DNA from: Microvirga aerilata
GTDB lineage: Bacteria > Pseudomonadota > Alphaproteobacteria > Rhizobiales > Beijerinckiaceae
DNA length: 59,524 nucleotides
NCBI RefSeq assembly: GCF_016743775.1
Contig: NZ_JAEQMY010000029.1
Coordinates: 1-59,524 of the forward strand
Direction: 5' to 3'
Below the pieces are notes generated by a model. That model ran no database searches. It saw only the letters and a list, made by a program, of their open reading frames with translations, and had not been told where the DNA came from. This document shows, piece after piece, positions 8,036-15,655 of the stretch (within the stretch, counting starts at the first letter, position 1; every line of letters begins with the position of its first letter). The translations under genes and the position numbers were made by a program.

Positions 8036-8650
8036 TCAGTAATGATGCAGCTCGTCCTCTTTGGGGAGGCGGCCCTGCGGCGTCAGCTGATCGACGACTC
8101 CCGGCAGCACATGGGACAGTTCCGACAGGAGGTCCTGCTGCGGCATGCCGGTCTGCTGCGACAGCTCATTGACCGTATCCGGGCCTATTGCCTGGGCCAG
8201 CTGGTCGGGTGCGATCTGCCTGTTCTCGCCGGGGCTAACCCAGGAATTGGCGATGTCCCCGTGGCCGGAGCTGTTGAAGCTGTCGAGCAAGCCCCCTAGG
8301 CCGCTCGCCAGGATGCCTCCATTGAGGCCGCCACCCGATCCGCCGCCGAGCAAGCCACCAAGGGCGCCACCCAGGCCGCCGCCTCCGCCCCCAAGGCCGC
8401 CGGAGCCGCCACCCAGCAACCCACCAAGTCCACCACCTCCCAGCAGATCGCCAAGCCCGCCGCCACCGCCGGATGAGCCACGGCCGCTCATGGCCTTCTG
8501 GGCCAGCAGAGCAAGTACGGCCATCATGATCGGGGACATGCCACCCCCGCCGGAGCGACCTCCAATACCGCCGCCAAGGCCGCCGCCCATCATTCCGCCA
8601 CCCGGCCGTCCACCGAGAACGTTGCCGAGCACTTGATCAAGCAAACCCAT
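8036..8650 (-). CDS. YidB/DUF937-like glycine-rich protein
   Basis: 204 residues. It starts MGLLDQVLGNVLGG, typical of the YidB/DUF937 family. A long glycine-rich low-complexity middle follows (LGGLLGGGSGG repeats, residues ~60-110). The conserved C-terminal part has NSWVSPGENRQI, DQLAQAIG, VNELSQQTGM and DLLSELSHVLP. The family is small, bacterial and of unknown function. The glycine expansion between N- and C-terminal parts is longer than in E. coli YidB. There is no signal peptide. The gene ends 10 bases from the stop of the diguanylate cyclase (convergent). Confidence 0.8.
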   Translation of the reverse strand: MGLLDQVLGNVLGGRPGGGMMGGGLGGGIGGRSGGGGMSPIMMAVLALLAQKAMSGRGSSGGGGGLGDLLGGGGLGGLLGGGSGGLGGGGGGLGGALGGLLGGGSGGGLNGGILASGLGGLLDSFNSSGHGDIANSWVSPGENRQIAPDQLAQAIGPDTVNELSQQTGMPQQDLLSELSHVLPGVVDQLTPQGRLPKEDELHHY

Positions 8651-8725
8651 CGCGTGACTCCTCGCTTCAACTCTCCGGCTTAACGGGGCGCGCGGTAGAG
8701 AGTTTCAGCTTGGGCATGGAATAGG

Positions 8726-8749
8726 CTGCCAGGGGTGGAAGCCTGGCAG
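8726..8749. repeat. Perfect 8-bp inverted repeat downstream of the AlgE-like gene
   Basis: CTGCCAGG and CCTGGCAG flank 8 bases. The repeat lies in the 139-base gap between two minus-strand genes. No T-run follows, so it is at best a weak terminator or mRNA-stabilising hairpin. Confidence 0.3.
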
Positions 8750-8789
8750 GAGATCAGGAGCAACCTGTCTCCCTTCGGGTGTCCGGTTC

Positions 8790-10526
8790 TCAGATGACGA
8801 AGAACTCCTTGGAGGTCATCGCAAGCCCCTTGTCGAGCAGAGCGAATTCCACCGCTTTGCCACGGCCCGAGCCATCGGCATCATAGGACAGGACGCCTGT
8901 CTTTTTGTTGTAAACGATATAGTCGTTTGCGTCCTGCGCTCTGCTCCCGACATTGAAGAAATCTGCCTGGAGCTTGCCGGGCTTGGTGGAGGAGCCCGAA
9001 CCGATCTTCCGGAAGATCGCGTTGTCGAGCCATATCGAGTCGTTTCGAACCGAATAGTCGGTGATGGTGTCGAAGTTCACCCGCCGATCCGTGGCCGCCG
9101 TTCCAAGCTTGGTGTTAAATGCGAAAACATCCCGGCCCAAGTCTCCGGAAAGCTTGTCATTGCTGGAACCGCCATAGATCCTGTCGTTGCCCGACCCGCC
9201 ATAGATGTTGTCGTTACCGGAATCGCCATAAAGCCGGTCGCTTCCGCTCTCTCCAAAAAGATGGTCGTTGCCAGCTTTGCCCTTGATGGTGTCGTTGCCG
9301 GCGCGTCCGCTCATGTCGTCGTCATCCGCGGTGCCCGAGCGGGAGTTGCTTCCGGCCGTTCCGACCCATCTCTGCGCGAAGGTGAAAATCGCACCTGATT
9401 CCGTTCCTGAGATCGTGTTGCCTAGGATACGGATGGCGGTGGGTCCGCCCTGAAGGTTCGTGGCCTCCTCACGGATGGCATAGCGGGCGTCGATTGCGGT
9501 GTCGGAGTAGATCGTATTGTTCAGGATCTGCGTATTCGTGGAGTAGTAGGTTGCGCCGGTCGTCGCATCGACACGCATGCGGATGTTGATTTCATCGAAT
9601 TGGTTGTCCGCCGCCTGTGCATTGTTGAAGATCAGGCTGTTCTGAACGATCGTATCGGCGGAGCCTTCAATCCTGACGCCGCTGGACTTGTTGCCGCTAA
9701 TCGTAGCGCCGTTGATGGTGACGTTGTCTGCCATGTTGAGCAGAACGCCCTCTTTGACATTGTCGTGGTACCAACCGCCAACAATGTTGATGTTGCTCGG
9801 CCACGGGATCGCCTCAGATCCCCGCTGCACGACGAGACCCGTGGATCCGTTGCCGTACGCCTCATTGTTCTGAAGCAGAAGTCCGTTGGTGGTCGTGGTG
9901 ATGTTGAAGCCGTGACGATCGTTGTTATAGGCAACATTGTTCCGGTAGATGCCGTTCACGATGTAATCGGCCACGAAACCGTCGAGCCCGTTTCCATGGG
10001 CGGAGCTGCTCTCGATGATCAAGCGCAGGGTTTGCTCATGTGGGTCGAACCCATAGCCCGAACAATCCATGATCTCGACCCGAGCCACATGAATGTCGGT
10101 GTCCTGCTGCGTGCTTCCGGGCCGGACGCCGGTGTAGAAGCCATCGACCTTGCCTTTGGCCTGATCGCGGTTGCCGTCAATGGTGAGGTCGAACACACCG
10201 GCATTGTTGGTGACCTCATTGAAGGGGGTTCTTACCACGCCGGTGATGTCGCCCGACCATTGGTCTGCCACTTTGAGGACGGTCCGCCCCAGGCCTGCGC
10301 CTTGAAGAGCCGTGCCGCTGAGCAACTGAATCGCACCCTCGCTCTTATCGGTGCTTCCTGAGACGATCAGGGTGCCGGTCGGCAGGATGACGCTAACTCG
10401 CCCCGCAGCAGGATTCTTGAGATATGCATCGTTAGCCGCTTTGACCGCATTATTGATAGCGGCAGTATCGTCGGTCGCGTCGTTCGCAGTAGCGCCGAAA
10501 TTCGCGGCGTTAATGGTCAAAGCCAT
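8790..10526 (-). CDS. RTX mannuronan C5-epimerase homologue (AlgE type)
   Basis: The first ~390 residues form a parallel beta-helix beginning FGATANDATDDTAAINNAV. They contain hallmark AlgE segments: GYGFDPHEQT, GNGLDGFVADY, NNVAYNNDRHGFN and GSTGLVVQRGSE. In the known AlgE4 enzyme the catalytic Tyr, Asp and His of YGFDPH and the later Asp of FVAD carry out epimerisation of mannuronate to guluronate in alginate. All are present with the same spacing. RTX repeats follow (SGSDRLYGDSGNDNIYGGSG), then the shared C-terminal cassette ending SKEFFVI, so the enzyme should be secreted by a type I system. I prefer ATG 10526; ATG 10547 is possible but has no ribosome site. The true substrate is unproven. 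Confidence 0.88.
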   Translation of the reverse strand: MALTINAANFGATANDATDDTAAINNAVKAANDAYLKNPAAGRVSVILPTGTLIVSGSTDKSEGAIQLLSGTALQGAGLGRTVLKVADQWSGDITGVVRTPFNEVTNNAGVFDLTIDGNRDQAKGKVDGFYTGVRPGSTQQDTDIHVARVEIMDCSGYGFDPHEQTLRLIIESSSAHGNGLDGFVADYIVNGIYRNNVAYNNDRHGFNITTTTNGLLLQNNEAYGNGSTGLVVQRGSEAIPWPSNINIVGGWYHDNVKEGVLLNMADNVTINGATISGNKSSGVRIEGSADTIVQNSLIFNNAQAADNQFDEINIRMRVDATTGATYYSTNTQILNNTIYSDTAIDARYAIREEATNLQGGPTAIRILGNTISGTESGAIFTFAQRWVGTAGSNSRSGTADDDDMSGRAGNDTIKGKAGNDHLFGESGSDRLYGDSGNDNIYGGSGNDRIYGGSSNDKLSGDLGRDVFAFNTKLGTAATDRRVNFDTITDYSVRNDSIWLDNAIFRKIGSGSSTKPGKLQADFFNVGSRAQDANDYIVYNKKTGVLSYDADGSGRGKAVEFALLDKGLAMTSKEFFVI

Positions 10527-10956
10527 ACGGAAGATCCCCTGGTCCATGAATAAGAGGCTAGTTGCTTAAGGGAATTCCTAAGAAGCTTCTTTGGTTATTC
10601 TTGATCAGAAGACAAATTCAGGGGTAATCAACCGGAATTAATTGCGAAAAAATCGAACATCGTTTTTATTGCTTGATCCGCCCTATGACCTCCATGTTCG
10701 TCATCTGACCACGCGGAATGATGCGCTCCAGGGTGCCTGGACGCGGTACCCCGGATCGGCAAGCCAGCCCATGACACCAGGTTCAGCCTTGGATCGCTGA
10801 GCGGCTCATCCATGTCCGAGGCTTCGAAATAAAGAGCCGAGTCCAAGAAGAAGCCCATCATGGCTGGGCATTTTGAAGTATTACCCTACGTTAATGTCTC
10901 ATCAAGCGGTTCATGCAATCTTTCCTAGTTGGGGAAGGTTGGCGCAGGGGGCTATC
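10527..10956. other. Intergenic region, no supported gene
   Basis: 430 bases between the AlgE-like gene and the next plus-strand gene. It is AT-rich at 10560-10680 and probably holds the divergent promoters. Short open frames here have no family resemblance and no good ribosome site. Confidence 0.4.
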
Positions 10957-11388
10957 GTGACGGAAGAAGAGATCGAGGCTGTTGCAGAGGAGCTTGCGAA
11001 GGTTGGGGGGATCTCATGGTATCCGGGCCGGACGCGCGGCGCTCTTCTGCGGCCTGTAACCGAGCGCTACCGGGACCGAGCCAAGGTAGCTATCGCGGCC
11101 TTGGACCGCCTGCGGGCAAACAAAAACAGCGTTCCGGAACATCAGGCCTCGCAGGCAGGAGCAATCCTATCATGGCAAAACCCTGCGAAAGGACCTGACG
11201 AGCGGATCCAGATTGGTTCCATCGTCGTGTATCGTCCTCCTGGAGACCAGAGGGCAATTACCTGCCGGATCGATCAACTGGAGCAGGGACGCGCCTATCT
11301 GGTCCCGTGCTCCCGACCGGATGTCGGTTGGGTCTCCCTGGATAATCTTCAGCCCTTGAACACTGGGGCCATGGCCAAAGAGGAATAG
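10957..11388 (+). CDS. Conserved hypothetical protein, 143 aa
   Basis: The GTG start has CAGGGGG closely upstream, giving MTEEEIEAVAEELAKVGG. Longer versions start at ATG 10894 or TTG 10873. The N-terminal half is helical and charged (YRDRAKVAIAALDRLRA), with a GISWYPGR motif. The C-terminal half looks like a small beta domain (IGSIVVYRPPGDQRAITCRI, YLVPCSRPDVGWVSLDNLQPL), and a linker separates them. There is no signal peptide or membrane helix. No family is recognised. The orientation and spacing suggest it is independent of the DUF6894 gene downstream. Confidence 0.65.
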   Translation: MTEEEIEAVAEELAKVGGISWYPGRTRGALLRPVTERYRDRAKVAIAALDRLRANKNSVPEHQASQAGAILSWQNPAKGPDERIQIGSIVVYRPPGDQRAITCRIDQLEQGRAYLVPCSRPDVGWVSLDNLQPLNTGAMAKEE

Positions 11389-11469
11389 TCGCATAGGATA
11401 ATAGACCTGTTCACTTCTTGAAGGCGCGCGCTATTAAATATCATTGCGCCTATCTGGGAAGGTATTACC

Positions 11470-11697
11470 ATGCGCTGCTACTTTCATCTCTTCAGCGACC
11501 AGGAAGAGATCTTGGATGAAGTCGGAGTAGAGGTGCCTGACCTCAATCACGCCAAGGTCGAGGCGCTCAAGGCCATCTCGGAGCTGCAGATAGAAATTGG
11601 CGGTGAAGCTGAGGATTGGAGCGGCTGGCGGCTCGAAATCGTTTGCCCTCAAGGAACGCTTCTCCACTCCATCCCGCTTAAGAGCACACTTCATTAA
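11470..11697 (+). CDS. DUF6894 family protein (copy 1)
   Basis: 75 residues beginning MRCYFHLFSDQEEILDEVGVEV, the pattern of the DUF6894 group of small Rhizobiales proteins: a short strand with YFHL, an acidic ILDExGxEV, a helix with EALKAISEL, and a C-terminal strand WRLEIVCPQGTLLHSIPL. The ribosome site GGGAAGG is well placed before ATG 11470. A second copy lies at 21608 and is similar throughout. The function is unknown. The gene is isolated, with no operon partner. Confidence 0.8.
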   Translation: MRCYFHLFSDQEEILDEVGVEVPDLNHAKVEALKAISELQIEIGGEAEDWSGWRLEIVCPQGTLLHSIPLKSTLH

Positions 11698-12185
11698 GGC
11701 AGAAGCCATTCTGACGAACCTTAGCTCTGTGCTTTCCTGACCCATAATTCTCCGGCTCTCCGTCTGGCTGCCGGAAAGCACCCTAGAGTTCAGCCGCCCC
11801 GCGCTGCTCAAATCGGTGCTCATGACCAGAGATCAGGCTCTGGTGCCGCAAGCAAAAGTCTCAGATAGCAGCATCGCTCACCCTTCAACGTTGCTGATGG
11901 CATTCGCTTGCCCAAGCAGGCGAATATGAGACACCGGATAAATTCCTGTGCGAAGAACAGACTTAAATAGAGAAGCTGATGGAGGAGGGTGTGCATGGAA
12001 GGTTGAGAGGCTTTGGTCGCGACGCTGCCATCCATGGCTCGGCTTTTTGCTGGTCTCCTGCCTACTCGGGCAACCGGCTGCCGCCCGAGGAGAGCGCAGC
12101 GGAGGGGCGATTCTGACCGCTAGGGGGTAGAGGAGCCGGAGTCGGTGCGAGCCATGGGTGTGCCCGCTGGCTCTTGAAACCATCG
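11698..12185. other. Intergenic region, nothing recognised
   Basis: About 490 bases between the DUF6894 gene and the convergent histidine kinase. Open frames exist on both strands but show no family pattern and no good start sites. No convincing terminator was seen. Confidence 0.4.
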
Positions 12186-14303
12186 TCAGGCGCTCGCCTT
12201 CAGCGGCGCCACACCCAAGGTTCTGTTGATGCAGGCGCTCAGCTCCGCGGTGTCATAAGGCTTGCGGAGGATCGTGAAGCCTTCATTCATGGCAGACTGG
12301 GCAACGGTGCTGTAGCCGGTGGCAAGCAGGACGGGAAGGGATGGGTGTTCCTTGCGCAGGATACGCGCCAAGTCTACCCCGTTCAGATCTCCCGGCATCA
12401 CGATGTCGCTGAACACCAGTTCGAACTTCGCACCGGGAGACAAGGCGGCGAGCGCCGAACGAGCATCGGCCACATGGGTCACCTGGAAGCCTATCTCCTC
12501 TAGATTGGCGCGGGTGACTTCCGCGATGTCGGCGTTGTCCTCCACAAGGAGAATGCGGCCCTGTCCACTCCGGCGCAGGGGCTCGGTTGCCGCAGCGCTT
12601 TCACCGTCTGCCGCTTCCAGCGTCCGCGGCAGGTAGAGGGTGATGGTGGTGCCACGCCCGGACTCGGCCAATGCGGTTGCCGTGCCGCCCGACTGCCGGG
12701 CAAAGCCGTAAACCTGGCTCAGGCCCAGGCCGGTGCCTTTCCCAACTTCCTTTGTGGTGTAGAAGGGCTCGAACACGTGGGGCAGCACGTGTTCCGGGAT
12801 GCCGCTGCCGGTATCCGTGAGGCTCAAAGCCACGAACTCGCCTTTGAGGCCGATGATGTCCGGATCGCGCAGGATGACATTCCACGCCTCGATCAGCAGA
12901 CGACCGCCGTCGGGCATCGCGTCTCTGGCATTGACGGCGATGTTGAGGATGGCAAGTTCGAGTTCGTTGAGATCGACCTTTGTGTTCCACAGATCCGGCG
13001 GCACCCGCATATCGATGGCGATATCGCCGCGCAGCGACGAGCGCAGCATGTCCTGCAGATCCGGCAAGTATCGGGACAGGCCGATCACAGCCGGCTCGTG
13101 CGTCTGCTGGCGGGAAAAAGACAGGAGCTGGCGCACGAGGCTCGCGCCTCGTACCGCCGCCGTCTCAATCGCATCGAGGGAACGTTTCTGGCGCTCCTCG
13201 GCTGGATAGCGGCGAAGGCGGTCGATGTTGCCTTTGACCACCATCAGAAGGTTGTTGAAGTCATGGGCCACGCCGCCGGTGAGGTGGCCCACCGCCTCCA
13301 GACGCTGAGCCTGCTTAAGGGCGGCCTCCGCAACCTCGCGCCGCTCCACTTCCACATGAAAGCTTCTGGTTCGCTGAAGGGCATAGAGGCTTACACCGAA
13401 AAGAAGCAGGGTCGCCGGAATGCCGAAGCCGAGAAGACCGCTCATGCTCGACCATAGATTCCGCGACAAGGCCGCCGTCTCGATGCCAACTTGCACGTAT
13501 AGGGGATAGCCAGGCACCTTGCGGTATCCGATCCGGCGCTGGATGCCGTCTATCTGGGAAACCGCCGTGAAGAGTCCTGCCTCCTGGTTGTAACGGATCG
13601 CCTGCAGGAAGCCGCTCTGCGGGTTGAGCCGCATGGCCTCCTCGCCTCGGGATGGATAACGCGCCAGAAATTCGCCATCCGCCCGGATCAGGCCAAAGGA
13701 ATCGGCGATGCCGCGGGAGATGCGGCCATAGAAATTATGGAAATGCTCGGGCCGGACAGAAACCGCCACGATTCCGTCGAAGCCTCCATCGGAAGTGGGG
13801 CGGCGCTGGCTGACCACGAAGAAGCGGATGCCGCCGATCTTGGAGGTGATCGAGCCGCCGATGAAGGTGCCGGCATCCTGCTCGGCCTGGGCTTTGAAGT
13901 AGTCCCGTTCCGAATTGTCGAGGTCGCGCGGGACAGGCAGGACCGTGCTCGAGACGAGCGGATGGCCGGCTTTGTCGAAAAGCCAGATCGCCTCGATCTG
14001 GGACAGGGTGTCCTGTGTTCTTTTGAGCCGACGCTGAATTCTGGCCTCGTCCGCCTGGATCTGCTCGGGCGGGAGATCGCGCACAACTTCGTTCGTTTCG
14101 GCCATCGTCCGTTCGATGGTCTGAAAGGCCTTGAGAGTATGCTCCTGAACCACGTCAAGAGCGCGCTCGATCCGCTCGTCGGCTTGCTGCGAGATCCGCC
14201 GATGGCTGTCCCAAGCCGTATAGGTGAAGAACAGGACAGGCCCGACCAGACTTGCAATCGCCAGGAATTGCAGAGGCCAGAGGATGTTACGGCTTTTCGG
14301 CAT
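12186..14303 (-). CDS. Hybrid sensor histidine kinase / response regulator with Cache-like sensor
   Basis: Domain order: a transmembrane helix near the N-terminus (WPLQFLAIASLVGPVLFFTY), an extracytoplasmic region of ~250 residues with dCache features (ERDYFKAQ, GTFIGGSI), and a second helix (GLLGFGIPATLLLFGVSLYA). Then come a HisKA with phospho-His in GGVAHDFNNLL, an ATPase (N box NIAVNARDAMPDGG, DTGSGIP, GKGTGLGLSQVYGF), and a C-terminal receiver with acceptor Asp in FSDIVMPG and the Lys in RKPYD. It should autophosphorylate and pass phosphate to its own receiver or another partner. There is no separate regulator gene beside it. ATG 14303 starts just before the first helix; ATG 14336 is an alternative. 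Confidence 0.9.
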   Translation of the reverse strand: MPKSRNILWPLQFLAIASLVGPVLFFTYTAWDSHRRISQQADERIERALDVVQEHTLKAFQTIERTMAETNEVVRDLPPEQIQADEARIQRRLKRTQDTLSQIEAIWLFDKAGHPLVSSTVLPVPRDLDNSERDYFKAQAEQDAGTFIGGSITSKIGGIRFFVVSQRRPTSDGGFDGIVAVSVRPEHFHNFYGRISRGIADSFGLIRADGEFLARYPSRGEEAMRLNPQSGFLQAIRYNQEAGLFTAVSQIDGIQRRIGYRKVPGYPLYVQVGIETAALSRNLWSSMSGLLGFGIPATLLLFGVSLYALQRTRSFHVEVERREVAEAALKQAQRLEAVGHLTGGVAHDFNNLLMVVKGNIDRLRRYPAEERQKRSLDAIETAAVRGASLVRQLLSFSRQQTHEPAVIGLSRYLPDLQDMLRSSLRGDIAIDMRVPPDLWNTKVDLNELELAILNIAVNARDAMPDGGRLLIEAWNVILRDPDIIGLKGEFVALSLTDTGSGIPEHVLPHVFEPFYTTKEVGKGTGLGLSQVYGFARQSGGTATALAESGRGTTITLYLPRTLEAADGESAAATEPLRRSGQGRILLVEDNADIAEVTRANLEEIGFQVTHVADARSALAALSPGAKFELVFSDIVMPGDLNGVDLARILRKEHPSLPVLLATGYSTVAQSAMNEGFTILRKPYDTAELSACINRTLGVAPLKASA

Positions 14304-14800
14304 TACGAGCCCCACGACCGAGGACCTTCCTTGCATTGCCTATCGAGGGTTGTCTCGTTCTTGCGCATTGATGAGGCTAGGGAGGTGCAGACACGGCTTC
14401 GCAGGCTATCGCGAGGAAAGCCATGGCCGAGCAGATATAGTGGCGCCGGCTGGATTCAAGCCTGGGCGTTGACCTGCTCCAGCTTTCTTCGCCCATCCCG
14501 GTGGATCAAGGCCGCGCCGAGCCACTGTCGCGGGCGTATCGGTGTCTGACCTTCGGGGCACTCTTCATATGCTCGGTCCCCTGCCGCTGCACCGTCTGGC
14601 TGCTGTGACGGTCTACCGGCCGTCTGGATTATCGGCGGATCCGTTCAAGCCCCCGGTGCCGGTGTTCAGAGACATGAAGCATCGGCCTCATACCAAGCTT
14701 GACAATTGTAGGTAGCTCTTAAGATGTCTTGCACGTTAGAGTTGAAGTGACAGAATGCCTCTACCGTGTATCGGGGTGGAATGTGCGAGGGGCTTTCGTC
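14304..14800. other. Intergenic region, nothing recognised
   Basis: About 500 bases between the kinase and the putative lipoprotein gene, which point away from each other, so it should contain both promoters. No RNA gene, repeat or supported coding frame was recognised. Confidence 0.4.
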
Positions 14801-15646
14801 ATGAGTGCAATCATCCTCGGGCGCGCACCAGTGCTTGCGCTTGCATTGGGATGCGCTGCGTGTGCCAGCGTGCCGGCTCCGGACACGATACGACACGTCA
14901 CCGTCAGAGAGATCGTTTCTCAGGTTAAATGCGAGATTGCCGCCGGCATTCGGACAGCAGGGCCTGGAGCCGAGGCTCGACGGCGGGTAAAGGGTTGGGC
15001 GGCCAAGAGCGCCCTGCAACTGAAGGGGGATCAACTTGCATCGGCTGGCGGATCATTCGGCGTGACGCCCCTTGCACCGGCTCCAAGCTTCAATCTCGCC
15101 TTCGGGAGCGGCGAAGGCTTTACGGAGACAAGCGAAATCACCTTCACCGACGATCTCGATACGATGGGCAATCCGACTTGCCCGAACGGAAGCGTCGAGC
15201 CCACACCCGGCAACAATCTGGGACTGGCAAGTTGGCTAGGAGAGAGCCTGAACGCATTTGGGCCCGGCAACAGGACGGAGTTCAGGCAACTGGGCCGGAC
15301 GATCGTGTTCACGGCAACGAGCGACATGAGCGGAGGGATTGCCTTCGCCGTGGCTCCGGCATCTCTCAGCCTCAACGCTGCGCGAAAGCGCAGCGACACC
15401 CACACATTGACGGTTGCGTTGGCTGAGCAGGCAGGGCCGACGATCTACCATGTCAGGGTTGTCGGAGGTGCTGCGCCTGCGGCACCGAGAGGTGCGGCTC
15501 CCCCGGGGCAGATTGGAAGGGGCGCTATCTCGCGAGAGGCTCCAGGCCGATCCCGGTTTCTGAGTACGCCACCCGGCACGATCCCCCAGGGGACTATCGA
15601 GAACCTGAACAGGATGCTGGATCGCCAGCTGCAGAAGCTCCAGTAA
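14801..15646 (+). CDS. Putative lipoprotein of unknown function
   Basis: 281 residues from ATG 14801, which has GAGGGG about 9 bases upstream. The start MSAIILGRAPVLALALGCAACAS is a signal sequence with two cysteines at the cut region, so lipidation is likely but the exact Cys is unclear. The early mature part, TVREIVSQVKCEIAAGIR, is helical. The middle is beta-rich (FNLAFGSGEGF, ITFTDDLDTMGNP), and the end is a Pro/Gly/Arg linker and a short helix with NLNRMLDRQLQKLQ. It resembles other unassigned outer-membrane lipoproteins. The gene ends 9 bases from the stop of uvrA (convergent). No domain name can be given. Confidence 0.7.
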   Translation: MSAIILGRAPVLALALGCAACASVPAPDTIRHVTVREIVSQVKCEIAAGIRTAGPGAEARRRVKGWAAKSALQLKGDQLASAGGSFGVTPLAPAPSFNLAFGSGEGFTETSEITFTDDLDTMGNPTCPNGSVEPTPGNNLGLASWLGESLNAFGPGNRTEFRQLGRTIVFTATSDMSGGIAFAVAPASLSLNAARKRSDTHTLTVALAEQAGPTIYHVRVVGGAAPAAPRGAAPPGQIGRGAISREAPGRSRFLSTPPGTIPQGTIENLNRMLDRQLQKLQ

Positions 15647-15655
15647 CGGGGGCGG

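Noticed and set aside
10628..10861. A 77-residue minus-strand frame between RTX and hypothetical genes
   Set aside because: No ribosome site, no domain, and composition that fits non-coding DNA.
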